Positions 38,921 to 50,705 of a DNA stretch of 64,000 bases are shown here, one piece after another. Within the stretch, counting starts at the first letter, position 1. Each line of letters opens with the position of its first letter. The notes below the pieces were generated by a model. The model had not been told where the DNA came from and did no database searches. It saw only the letters and a list, made by a program, of their open reading frames with translations. This DNA comes from Rattus norvegicus. Taxonomy: Eukaryota > Chordata > Mammalia > Rodentia > Muridae. The stretch is from positions 85,375,710 to 85,439,709 of the forward strand of contig NC_086020.1 of assembly GCF_036323735.1 (NCBI RefSeq). The letters run 5' to 3'. A program made the position numbers and the translations under genes.

Positions 38921-40351
38921 GACGTGAACAGAAAGTATTAAAGACTGACCAATCTTGCATCTTAAGCAGACTCGAATAAACTGACTTAGAAGAGAAAACC
39001 CACTGGTAGGAAAGACTATAAAGTGCTGCTTCCTTGCAAGTCTTGCACGCACTGGGAAGTCATGGGGGCTGGGGGTTGGATTCTTTAGATGGTTTTCCTC
39101 ATCAGAATGTAGTCAGTAGGCTAGGAAAGTGATAGAGAAATGGTTTCATTTTCAATCTTTGAAATTGTAGACATATTTGGCAGAAAAGGCTAACTTCTCT
39201 CTTTCTCGTGCCTATAGGGTTATAATCTTGATTTTTGTTTGAGCCAATGAAACCAACTGTGGAATCAGCCCAACAATAGAATCAATGGTCCCTTTGGAGA
39301 ACCTGTTCATTGTGAAGTAGTATAATCGCTGGTGGCTCGTAGATGAGTTGCTGTAGTCATGGTCCTAATTTGACCCCGAGGGGCATCTCTGAGAACAAAT
39401 TGTTTCCATACCAATTCTATTATTTCTCACATTAAGAATCCCCACTTATCTTACTCTAAGTCACTGTTTCTTGGTCTTGCTTGCTGAAGGATGTCTTTAT
39501 GTATAGAAGAAGGGCTTGAAAGCAAAGGAAGGGGAACAATTGGGACAGCAGGCAGGATATAAGAATAGGGAATTTAAGATTATAAGACTATAATATGTAA
39601 TCCCCATAATGTTTCTTACAATTAATAAATACTAGTAAAGTAAGAAAAAGGAATGTTTTTAAATGTCTCTATAGTATTGATTAGCTTTCTATAGAGACCC
39701 ACTTTAGGAAAAGCTTTGAAATGGAAGCTTGGTTCTTCAAAGAACAAAAAGATCTCCTTTTGGTAGAAGATCAAAGATCCTTTGACCTAATCAATAATGC
39801 ATTACCCATCATCATTACAGACTTCACCAACATTCTAGAGAAAATGGTCATGCAGTTGGGAGAGGATTCTGAAGCTATCTTAGAACCTGTCTCTCACAGT
39901 ATGCATGGCTTCTCTGTGAATGTTCTTTTAGCATCAGAGCTGTGGCTCTATAATCAAGTTGTCAAGAGACCTATAACAGAACATAGAGCAGCTGTCTCTA
40001 TGGTTTCACATGGGATTGACCAGCCCATTGCATGCAAATATAGAGCCCTTCAAAACTAAGGGAGCCAAAAATAGTATACGTATTTGGATGTACTCACAAC
40101 CAACATAATTTTCTGGCAAGAAATCCCGCAGGTGGCATTTTGGTCTTCGCTTTTGTTTATTTTCTCAAAATAATCTGCAGTGGTAGTTCCCAAGTATTCC
40201 TATAAAAACAACATTCAAGATTGTTCTGTCAGACTTATCTCATTAACAAACCATGTAAAACCATGAACTCCTCATAATAATGTTTAAAGTCCATGCAGGC
40301 TCTCAAGTGGACATAGCATACTAAACATTTTTCCTAGAGAACACAGGGGTC

Positions 40352-40375
40352 CAGTCTGTTTACGTAAACAGACTG
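40352..40375. promoter_or_regulatory. Perfect 24-bp palindrome with two forkhead cores
   Basis: CAGTCTGTTTAC is followed without spacer by its exact reverse complement. Each arm contains the forkhead core TGTTTAC/GTAAACA, so two sites face each other around a TACGTA centre. A third TGTTTAC lies at 40385-40391. The sequence match is direct; binding or function is inference. It sits deep in the 28-kb intron, about 8.9 kb before the next exon. Confidence 0.5.
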
Positions 40376-40979
40376 AAGGCCTCCTGTTTACTTCCCTCAA
40401 GCTTATGTGTTCACTTTTACCCTAAGGGAATTTCTCATTTAATTGCAAGATATTTGCCAGAGAAAAGATATGTGCATCTCTGCCTTTCACTTCTGAAGAC
40501 TAAGAATTTAAAACCATTTTAGTGAGAGAATAAAGTGGATAGATGGATCTTCTCATTTGAGAGGAAAAAGTATGTACAAATCACAGCCTTGGCCACAACG
40601 AAGGACTCCAACAGCACCATGGATTTTTGTCTTCTCTTGATCTGTCTACATCAGAATTACTAAAAAGAGGGTCTAAAGCAGTGTGTGAAAAAGAAAAACG
40701 ACTTACCGTTGGTTATGGGCATACATATATATATTCTGCTGAGCATAAACAAATGCATGCACACATGCATGCATGCTCCACATCATTTCTATGTAAGAAA
40801 GTACAGGAGTTCTTGTTTGTTACTATGCACTGGAAAGAATCCAGCCTCACTACTGTTAGAAAGTGAATGCATACTTTCAGACATTCTGAGGTGCTGGGAT
40901 TGCTTCCCCCTGAGGGCCACTATGATTCTCATTCCTCCCAGGTTTTACTATATGTCTGGGTTAGGGGTTTTTTGATGTG

Positions 40980-41325
40980 AGAAGACATCATAACCACAGC
41001 AACTCTTTTATTTATTTTATTTTATTGAATTGGCTCTGGCTTGCAGTTCAGAGGGTTAGTCATGGTAGGAAGCATGATGGCAATGCAGGCAGACATGGTG
41101 CTAGAAAAGGAGCTGAGGATTCTACATCTGGATCCCCAGGCAGCAGAAAGAGAGTGACACTGGGCCTGGCTTAAGCTTCTGAGACCTTAAACCTACACCT
41201 CAGTGACCTACTTCCTCCAGCAAAATCATACCTACTCCAACAAGGCCACACTTTAAAATAGTGCCATTCCTTATGGGCCAAGCATCCAAACACATAGGGA
41301 CCATTTCTATTCAAACTACCATACC
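40980..41325 (-). repeat. Rodent interspersed repeat (name unresolved)
   Basis: Landmarks are GAAGACATCATAACCACAGC, TTCAGAGGGTTAGTCATGGT, GCAGACATGGTGCTAGAAAA, CCTACTCCAACAAGGCCACA, AATAGTGCCATTCCTTATGG and CTATTCAAACTACCAT. This appears to be the opposite orientation of the family at 14767. Frames across it are not genes. Confidence 0.7.
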
Positions 41326-43658
41326 AAAGAAGCCCCTGAGGTGTTGGGCTCAGTTCACACTTCTCTTGAACACCTGTGATACCCGTTGCCCCCACGGTTT
41401 GCCACAAAAGCTCACAGTCCTGGCCCATGAAAATTTCTTGCAGGTAAGGAGGCCTAGGAGGGTTAGTCAGGGAGGGGCTGTGTATGCTTTATTATATCTA
41501 AGGGTTTTCTGGTGGAATCCTTAAGGCCTTTTAACAGTAAAATTATTTCATCTGTATCCTCTTTTTTAAATTTTTACCCCTTTACATCTTTTTCTTGCAG
41601 TACTACTCTGTCTAAGATTCCAACCACTATATTGCATGAGAGAGATGAAAGTGGGCATTCTTTTCTTCTTCCTGGTTTGAAAGCAAATATCTCAGACTTC
41701 TCTTGCTTAGTATAATGTTGACTATAAGTTTTCTGTGGAAATAAAGAAGAAAACTTGAGACTGGCGGAAGATACAAATGGGAGTGTATGGGAGGTGCTAA
41801 GGTTGGAGAAGAAATTACTAAGTCACATTTTATTTGAAAACTCCATTGTGATTTTTGACACATGTGCTAATTTTAAAGCCTATGATATATCAGGAAGTAT
41901 ACTGTTACCCAGGAGACTCTACTAAAATACCTGCTACTGTGAGGGACAGGGAAAACATGGGTGGATTCCTATGTAAAATCACTCACCTTTGCTGCAGTAC
42001 AATTTTCACATCCCTTTTGTCTTCCACTATGCTTCTCTAGCCTATAGCAGTGTAGCAAAAAATGCAGGAATGGACTTTAGACTCCTTACAACATCACTGT
42101 CTGTTACTAGTAGGAGCTGGTGTAGTGTTAGTGCTGATTGCCGGAGTGTCCTTTCACATTCTGAACCTCATTTAAAGGCATGCACTTTGGTATTTGGAAC
42201 AGCTGTCTAAAGCTACAGCAAGAGTCAGTATGCAGAAGATTCTTGGTATTAGGAGACCATCATGCCTGAGCACTCAGCTGGCAGGTGATGAGATGAGTTC
42301 CTGGTGTCTAAGGACATCAGAACGATTATATAAGGAGTAGGAACTGACCCGGAGGCTTGGTCTTCTCTTGTCACCAGTGATTTGCAGACTGCTCAGGTTC
42401 CTGCGGAAGGTGATTGTAACTCCTTCATGTTCAGGTCCTGAACCAGCATAAAATGCACAGTAGACAACGACGTTGGTTATAAACAAATTATGTGATCTTA
42501 AAGAATGAGGAACATGTTTACTCACACATACACATGGGTCCGGTGGTAAGAAACTGGTGTACTGGATGGCTATGTGGTGGAAAACAGCACCACTTGTATG
42601 ACAGATACTGTCCTTGCATCATACACACACATCAAAGATATCTGTCCAAATGACAGTGGAAGGGATGGTGCAGGCTTTAAACTTGGGAAGCATTTGCCTA
42701 CAGTGACTTAATAGGTCTATTCAGCTCCAAACATCCAAATACTAAAGATATGAGAAATACTGTGATACCAACATGTGCGTGGACTAGCTGTGCATGCACA
42801 CAGAATGTACACATATGCACATCTGTATTAGATTTAGGAACTTTTACATCTACATCTTTGAAGATGCACACTTGAATTTTCATCTGATTTTGATGTCATT
42901 TTACAGTTGTTCCCATAGAGTAATCCAGGGTTCAATCTCCCCTTTGCAATACTCTGCAAGTGTTGTAAACAGTTAGCATATCACTGTCATAGTTCTTCCT
43001 TGCCTCAGCTCACTACTTAATATGTTCAGTATTTCTCCTGGCATGTGAGACATATGGAACATGGTTATAATAAATCTGTCAATATGTTGACTGGGGTTTC
43101 TTTCACCTGTGTTTTTGCATCAGTTTCAACTGACTGACTTTTTCTAGTAGGTTGTGAGTTTTTAATTCATTGTAAACCATAATTTTAGAATGGATGCTTG
43201 ATATTGTAAGTTTGACCTACTTCTGTGCTGCTTGTTATTAGGAAAATATACCAGAGTGCTGGGATATGACTAAATTATGTAAATCCTGTTTGGTGATTTG
43301 GGTTCCTCCTTTTACAACTGTTCACTGAAGCAGGGCAGCATTTAGTCTCTGGTAAGTTGCTTTCCTCCCTGGAGAAGACAAATTCTTCCTCATACCCAAA
43401 CAATGGCCTGAGGATTCAAAGCTTGTCCCCCACTGCTTGTGAGAGCCAGCACAATTCTCTGTCAGTATTGGTTCATCTTTCTGATAGGCCACTTTTTTTT
43501 CTCCTGGGTTTCTCTTAGGTCATCCCCACTTCTGTGAACTCCCTTTAAATATATTTGCTCATTTCCATTCACTTGAAGGCTTTGAGAGGGAGCTATTTAT
43601 GTGTTTAGTTTTTCATTTATTTGTTTGTTTTTTGTTTGTTTGTTAGTTTTTCCTGTGC

Positions 43659-43673
43659 ACACCTCTCCTTTCT
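43659..43673 (+). repeat. L1 target-site duplication, left copy
   Basis: ACACCTCTCCTTTCT, identical to 44686-44700 across 15 bases, flanks the L1 fragment at the side of its A-rich tail. Confidence 0.9.
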
Positions 43674-44685
43674 TTCTTTCTTTTTTATTAACTTGAGTAT
43701 TTCTTATATACATTTCGAGTGTTATTCCCTTTCCTGGTTTCTGGGCAAACATCCCCCTAATCCCTCTCCCTCCCCTTCTTTATGGGTGTTCCCCTCCCCA
43801 TCCTCCCCCCACTGCCACCCTCCCCCCAACAATCACATTCACTGGGGGTTCAGTCTTAGCAGGACCAAGGGCTTCCCCTTACACAGGTGATCTTACTAGA
43901 ATATTCATTGCTACCTATGAGGTCAGAGTCCAGGGTCAGTCCATGTATAGTCTTTAGGTAGTGGCTTAGTCCCTGGAAGCTCTGGTTGCTTGGCATTGTT
44001 GTTCATAAGGGGTCTCGAGCTCCTTCAAGCTCTTCAACTTCTTTCTCTGATTCCTTCAACGGGGGTCCCGTTCTCAGTTCAGTGGTTTGCTGCTGGCATT
44101 CGCCTCTGTATTTGCTGTATTCTGGCTGTGTCTCTCAGGAGCGATCTACATCTGGCTCCTGTCGGCCTGTACTTCTTTGCTTCATCCATCTTGTCTAATT
44201 GGATGGCTGTATATGTATAGGCCACATGTGGGGCAGGCTCTGAATGGGTGTTCCTTCAGTCTCTGTTTTAATCTTTGCCTCTCCCTTCCCTGCCAAGGGT
44301 ATTCTTTTTCCTCATTTAAAGAAGGAGTGAAGCATTCACATTTTGATCATCCGTCTTGAGTTTCGTTTGTTCTAGGGATCTAGGGTAATTCAAGCATTTG
44401 GGCTAATAGCCACTTATCAATGAGTGCATACCATGTATGTCTTTCTGTGATTGGGTTAGCTCACTCAGGATGATATTTTCCAGTTCCAACCATTTGCCTA
44501 CGAATTTCATAAACTCGTTGTTTTTGATAGCTGAGTAATATTCCATTGTGTAGATGTACCACATTTTCTGTATCCATTCCTCTGCTGAAGGGCATCTGGG
44601 TTCTTTCCAGCTTCTGGCTATTATAAATAAGGCTGCTATGAACATAGTGGAGCACGTGTCTTTTTTATATGTTGGGGCATCTTTT
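43674..44685 (-). mobile_element. 5'-truncated L1 retrotransposon, minus strand
   Basis: A 1.0-kb L1 copy read on the minus strand. Its 5' end, near 44685, falls in the last part of ORF2; the frame from about 44645 to 44403 shows the conserved C-terminal signatures WIQKMWYIYTMEYYSAIKNN and LSELTQSQKD, then stops. About 730 bases of 3' UTR follow, ending in AATACTCAAGTTAATAAAAA (minus strand) and an AAAGAAAG tail. A perfect 15-bp target duplication brackets it. It lacks ORF1, endonuclease and reverse transcriptase, so it cannot move on its own. The intact duplication and readable ORF2 tail suggest a murid-lineage insertion rather than an ancient one. Confidence 0.93.
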
Positions 44686-44700
44686 ACACCTCTCCTTTCT
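44686..44700 (+). repeat. L1 target-site duplication, right copy
   Basis: Perfect 15-base copy of 43659-43673 at the truncated 5' side of the L1. Confidence 0.9.
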
Positions 44701-47700
44701 GACTATAACCCGTATACATCTCCACTTCCTTCCAGTTTTGAATCTGAGATACCTTTCTATTCCCTTGGCCTCTCTCAGGGGACCTCTTTAAGACTACTGC
44801 CATCCACCTGACGTTTCCACCATTTTCACCACCATGCAGTAATTGCTCTCTCATTGCCTAATGGCTAGAGTCTCAAAATGGTTGTTCCATGTTACTCTGG
44901 GCTATTTTGAAAAAAAGACTTCATTTCTGTTGCTCTGTCTTGGTAGTGAGCAGGCTGTTTTGTGGGCAAGTTAGTCTGAATCAGTGACCTCCCATTGCCT
45001 ACCTTCCTAGGTATCATTCAGTTAATTCTCAAAACTTCCTTTTGATCTTTTCTTTGTAGTTTCAGGTGTATTTGCCTGCAGAAGCACCCATGCTTGGGCA
45101 AGCACAATTGAATTGCTTTCTGGTTTCTTTTATGGAGGCTAGCTTCCTGTTTCTGAATGCCAAGCTGAGTTACTGAATGAGAGCTTGATAAATGCACACA
45201 AAAACCACAAACATTCCATAGGAGCAGAAATTGGTTTGTGTATTCAGTTATTGATGAAAAGACTTTAAAGATGCTTCTCCTACGTTGTACTGAGCATATG
45301 GCATGGAAATTCTTTTTGGATAATCTCCATCTCTCTACTTTATTTTTAATCTATAAAATGCTTTAGTTTTTCCTCAAGGAAAAATAAACTGCAAAACAGG
45401 AGGCTCCACTTAACCATCTGAATTTGCTAACCAAATTTATGTGAATTCTTCTTGAGTAGGCTTATCTGAACCATGATCAACATGTTTTACCCAGTTACCA
45501 AGCAAACTGTGTAACTGTGCTTCACAGTGGTGTCAGAAGAGAAATATAAAAGTTATTTTATCCTTGCACATGTGCAGTGTACAATGGAGGCAGAATTTAG
45601 ACCAACAATTAAGCATTAGTGAAGTGCATACCTTGTTTCTCCAACATGAGCCTGAAGTGATGAATAATTCTCATCTTCCCCTGAAGGAGGAGAGAGGTGG
45701 TTAAGATGGGGCAGGAAATGAACTCAAAAGGCTACACTTACAGGACTCTGAAATTGAAGAAAGGGTGAGGCTATCTCACAGATTTCTGGATTAAAAATTT
45801 AAATGGATGGTTTTACCTTTGCTAGCTGATACAGAATCCATAAAAAGCACATTAGGAGAACTTTCTTAAAATTGCCTTACTAGTTATTGCTATCTAGTAA
45901 TTTCTACCCAAATAGTAAGACTCATGTGTAGCAAATAGTACTAATTAAGTCCTTAAATTTTCTTTTAAAAAATCAATATTTATCATTTAATTGTGTGCTA
46001 ATCCTTTAAATTTGGATAGTCTTTGCAGCTGTTAACCAATAAACTATAGCGTATAATTCAACTAAACCATCTAAGGAGTCACAATTGAATGGAATCACTG
46101 CATAATTTGAGAAATTAAGGTAAAGTAGATTGGCCTCACCATTTCCTAACCTTTCATAATTAGATACATCAATCAAATGCAGGCAAAATCCTGCCTCAGA
46201 GGCTGGTAAATCAAGTCCTGAGTTGCATGCTAAACTTTTGCGGAGAAAGAAAACATGTGCATAGATGCAGTTATTGGAGACTTAGACACAATGAGCCCAA
46301 TTTGATGCTTGGATACAGTGAGCCACAGTCACTGCTAGGACTATGTGACATTCTGTATTTCTGGAAGATGCCAGCTCAGGCATTGGAGCCCACTTTCAAA
46401 TGCAAGTATCACCCATAGATTTCAAAGACTAGACATCATTGGCTGTCAAGAAGGTAGAGACTGTTGCAGGTAGTCACATAACAAATAATGACCTAACTAT
46501 TCTATAGGTAATGTTGAAGATGCTGGTGCTGAAAGTGTACACAGTTCACAAATCAACCCCTTCAGTAGCATTTTAAGTCTATGCTATCAAAGAATTCCTG
46601 AATACTTGCCCAGCCAAGATGTCATGAGTATCAGATGATAGGGTTGTGTGGTTCTTTCAACCCAGAACTTCTCATAACAGGCCCAGGAGGATTAGAATAG
46701 AGGCTTACTCCTCTTCTGTCTGATAGCCTCTATGCCAAGTACAGGAGAGACATCACTTGCTGTATCTACCTGTTCACCCAAGTGGGTTTATAGCTTTCAC
46801 TGGGACTGTTTTTTTTTCATTTAGCAGGCAGCATCCAAAATTTTACTGTTCTTAGAGAAAAATGAAGTCATTTATCTTTCTATTTTTGTTGGAGTGAGGA
46901 TGGTGTGAATTGGTAGGAATGGCTAGGAGTATTAAGTCGCAGAAAGAGCTATAGTAGTTTTATGTGTTTTGTGTTAAAGTCCTCGTTACAAACATAACTC
47001 CTAAGTAACTCTCATTGTGAAAAAAGGAAGAAAATTGTGTGAAGACTACTTAAAATGATTAGAACAAGTAAGATAAGAGTGCAATAATCTTCCAGTTTAA
47101 TCTGCTGTCACGGGCACATGGGGATGACCATTTTCGTCTGCTGCTACAAACTCCCATTTTTGTATTAGTGAGATTAGTTTTTTGAATCCCAACCCCAGAA
47201 AATGGAAAAAATAAGCACCAGATTTTATTGTCTTCTTTGGGGGAAAAAATGAATCGAGATTGATGGGGATGGACCTGTGCAAAGAAGATTTAACCTAACC
47301 ACCAACCTATCCTTTGGGCTTCGAGGCACCTGCTTTCGAGGTGCCTATTCGTTGGCATTTAGAAATCGTTTCAGGAATTTCCAGGCTGACCACAACAGCT
47401 GGCTCTCTGTGCCCAAACTGTTTATAAAAACAATGCAGAAATCAATAAATCAGGAACTCCCCTAAAAGGTCAGGGGAAATAAATAAAAATATAAGAGTTA
47501 AAAGATCAGCTATTCAAAGTTGAAGCTAAGTGATCATAACCAGATGATAGAAATTCCAGTAAGAACAAAGGATGAGGATAGCAAACATATAGCACGACCA
47601 TCAAGAAAATTTCTAAAGCAACAACAAAAAAAGCATCAATTTATAGATTGAAATAGTTTTCCAAAATAATCCAAATGCCAGTGGCTGATGAGGTAACTTT

Positions 47701-48039
47701 GCCCTTTTCAGCTGTGCCACTGAGAGATAACAAGAGCACAGGGAAAGTTCCTTTCTGATGGAAACTTGTTTTCCATCTAAATTTTCTACCAGTATTCTAA
47801 TACAGCGGCATGTAGCAGTTACATTAAGATACCAAGGCATGAAATCTTGTTCTTGAAGACATCCTTACTTATGATTGCCACTCCAGGACTTACCCCAGCT
47901 AAAAGGGAGTTGACTAAGGAGAATGATGACTTTCCCAAGAAGAAATGAAAAAAGAGAGAAAAATCTAGCATAGGAGAGCATCCCATATTACTAGGCTTGC
48001 CTTTCTATTGGGACTTCCCTGAGTATTTCATACATGGAT

Positions 48040-48370
48040 ATGTTCTTTTTTATCTAACTTACCCCAAATTTCCTCCTGTCATTTCCTCTCCTATATCCAT
48101 ACCTCATCTCTCTCCAAACATCATGTGTTCCTTTTTGAGAAACTGACTGTTTGCCATATGTGGGGATAAGACCATGGAGTGGATCATAAAACTGACTTCT
48201 TCCCTCAGAAGCCATAAATTGCCAGTAGTTCCTCAGATAAGGATAGAATTTCATTAGCATCTACATCATCCATGCTGGGGTTGGATGACTTGATCTTGTG
48301 TAGGACTTATGCACACAGCCACAGCCAAGGTGCATTCATGAGTATAGGACACAGTGCTGCTGTGTCCTAA
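48040..48370 (-). repeat. Lx-type rodent L1 3' UTR fragment
   Basis: The plus strand reads ATTGCCAGTAGTTCCTCAGA, CATCCATGCTGGGGTTG, TGACTTGATCTTGTGTAGGA, CACAGCCACAGCCAAGGTGC and ATTCATGAGTATAGG. This is the reversed Lx 3' UTR order. Diverged, non-coding. Confidence 0.75.
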
Positions 48371-48876
48371 AAATGACTTAGCTCTTGCTTTATATTCATT
48401 TGACATTAATTTAAAACTTTACAGTGTACTCATAAGTAGGTGCAGTGCATTATTAGTTTTCTTCTAGTGACATATCCATTATGGATCAGTGGAGGAATTG
48501 TGACACAGAACTGTCTCAACAGTCCACTGTCTATTCCTCATTCTGTATCCATATATTACCAAGTGCATGGGTAAATGTGACAGGCATATTTTTATCATCT
48601 ATGTCATATTTCCATCTTGTGTCTACTTCATAGATCTTCAAATCTATTCTCTACTGAGTTTCCAGACCCCTGCAACCTGTAGTTATATGTAGGCATAAAG
48701 GATGGAAGAGAAACTGAGAAATGTCATAAATTAATAGGAGGAACAGAGGGGGAAACCTCCCAGGTTGGACATCATGCCCTGTGCTGTCTGGATAGTCCAT
48801 TATTCCAATGCTATGAATGTGTTCCCAAGGCTCCTAACATCCATTAATCTCAATCAAATCATCTAGGCTCTAATGA

Positions 48877-48898
48877 ATATATATATATATATATATAT
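48877..48898. repeat. (AT)n microsatellite
   Basis: Eleven AT units, about 380 bases upstream of the exon at 49276. Confidence 0.9.
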
Positions 48899-49275
48899 CC
48901 CTAAGACTTTAACAAAATACCTAAATAAACACCAAGATAAACAACATTGCGAATGACTTATCATGTGAAAGAAAGAGGTCTTTTTATAAAGTGGCTAATT
49001 TTTTTTTCTCATGCACTTTTGTTTACTGTCTCATGTTTATTGTCTACATAGGAGAAAACACTGGTTTCATTTGGAGATGACTTGAGAATTGAATACTCTG
49101 TTAGTGAACAGTTTGACATAAATGTGGTTTTGATTTTGTAAAGTAGTATCTAAGGCTCCAAAGTTTTGAGGACCAATGATATAGCCAAAAAGGAATCCAC
49201 CACCACTCCCACCCCACCCCTGCCAGCTAGCTGTGTGCTTTAGGAGTAAGACATGCTGTGCATTCTCACCTCTAG

Positions 49276-49501
49276 GAATACCAGCCTTGTAACACCAATG
49301 CATGCCCAGAGTTGAAGAAGACCACACCATGGACCCCCTGGACACCTGTCAACATCTCTGACAATGGGGGCCACTATGAGCAGCGGTTCCGCTACACCTG
49401 TAAAGCTCGCCTGCCAGATCCAAACTTATTGGAAGTAGGAAGACAAAGGATAGAAATGCGGTACTGTTCTAGTGATGGGACCAGTGGCTGCTCCACAGAT
49501 G
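49276..49501 (+). CDS. Sema5a: Semaphorin-5A exon: end of TSR3 and TSR4
   Basis: This 226-base exon has acceptor CACCTCTAG|GAA and donor GATG|GTAAGG. It enters in phase 0 and leaves in phase 1. It first closes TSR3 (EYQPCNTNACPEL), then gives TSR4, which is unusual: KKTTPWTPWTPVNISDNGG, HYEQRFRYTCKARLPDPNLL, EVGRQRIEMRYCSSDG and TSGCSTD. TSR4 has the W-x-x-W motif and a sequon (NIS) but lacks the first-strand cysteine and the CSxTCGxG core; instead it carries a long basic strand RFRYTCKAR. This string is what made me assign Sema5a rather than Sema5b. The frame is fully open and there is only one in-frame reading. Confidence 0.98.
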
Positions 49502-50426
49502 GTAAGGGGGTTCTCTGGGGAATGGCCATTCCATGGGAAGCCCTTAACCTTGTCTCTAAGAAAATAGAAAAATAGGAGGAGCCCCTGTTCAAACAATGTT
49601 GTGTTTATGCTCAATCCAAAATAGTTTTTGTGAGATTTACTTAGCATAAAAGAATATGATGAAAATAGTAGTTGTAATAAAAATAGTAGCAGAACACTAG
49701 ATTCCCCCCTTCTTTAAAAAAAAAAAAGTAAACACAGTAGAAGTACATTTCTTTCTTTATACCATAAAGTGACATTTCTGTTAAATAGCACATTTGATAT
49801 GACTAATAGTGCTTTGCCCTAGTGGTTCTTCTTATCCCTTCAGTGTGGTTGGAGAAAGCCCAAGGCCGATCCAGTCCTGTCCTCTGCCTGGCCAAGGTAC
49901 TGCCTGTCATGTCACCTCAGGCAGATCTCTCCTGGAGTTCATCTGTTCCATTGTAGGAATAGTTGAGCCTTTCTCCTGATAGCTTCATTATTTGCTTTGC
50001 TCTCTTTTTTCTAATACTTTTATCTAAGTGCACTATATTCTAGTTCTTAAAAGAAAAGAGACACTCATGGAGCAGTTCCTAAAGGATGACATCATGAGAA
50101 AGACAATTAAATCTTCTGACAGAACATTCACTTGCATTGCTCAGTACTCTGTGAATGTGACCTTACTCAATTCTCCCAACTAACACAGAATGTCTTAGGA
50201 CAATCACTTTTATTTTCATAGATTGGTGTTCAGATTTAGGGAGGGTCTCTCCAGTGATAAGGATTATATATTGGAATATGCAAATAGGGTGATATGTTTT
50301 GTAAAGTGAAGTGTCATAATGGGGAGGGGTATGCATCAGCAGATCCATGATGAAGCAGCCCCCACCCTGAGTTACCACCTATATTACCAGCCTAGTATAA
50401 AATGGAGTTTATTTGGGGACATGAAA

Positions 50427-50705
50427 AAGGAGGTTGAGAAGGGAGTAGAGACAGGCAAAAGAGGGGGTAGAGAAGGACAGCGTCAGAGAGAAGACAAGGG
50501 AAAGGAAAAGGGAAGGGGAGGGGAGAGAAGGGAAGGGAGAAGGGAAGGAGAGGAGGGGACAGGAGAAGAGAGGAGAAGAGAGGCGAGAAGAGGAGAGGAG
50601 AGAAGAGGAGAAGGAGAGGAGAGGAGAGGAGAGAAGAGGAGAGGAGAGAAGAGAAGAGAAGAGAAGAGAAGAGAAGAGAAGAGAAGAGAAGAGAAGAGAA
50701 GGGAA
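50427..50705 (+). repeat. Long polypurine (GA-rich) tract
   Basis: About 280 bases that are almost entirely purine on the plus strand, starting as irregular GGGA/GGAGA units and ending in a regular GAGAA pentamer array (about 50648-50702). Few pyrimidines interrupt it (for example CAGCGTC near 50478). Mirror-symmetric purine runs can form intramolecular triplexes. Frames of Arg/Glu/Gly on plus and Ser/Leu/Phe/Pro on minus are artefacts of the tract. Confidence 0.95.

Larger units (their letters stand above)
21112..49275 (+). other. Sema5a: Sema5a large intron, 28164 bp
   Basis: Phase 0 intron splitting TSR3, with donor GTAAGT and acceptor CATTCTCACCTCTAG. Contents: tandem block 22395-22917; Lx-type L1 3' piece 23900-24170; TG array 24974-25032; CA array 29319-29370; TTTTG tract 34247-34357; L2-like piece near 34790; LTR copy 2 at 35790-36522; GT/GC array 36839-36890; L2-like piece near 37800; TG array 37386-37441; MIR near 38815; 24-bp palindrome at 40352; rodent repeat near 40980; truncated L1 at 43674-44685; Lx piece near 48040; AT array near 48877. 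In the remaining gaps (for example 25.0-29.3, 30-34.2, 41.5-43.5, 44.8-47.9 kb) I saw nothing gene-like. Confidence 0.9.

Noticed and set aside
44403..44655. Minus-strand frame with clear protein homology
   Set aside because: It is the tail of L1 ORF2 in a truncated copy, so it is listed as a mobile element and not as a gene.
50085..50250. MIR-like block
   Set aside because: Resemblance to the MIR core (ACTCAATTCTCCCAACTAAC) is too weak to list as a feature.
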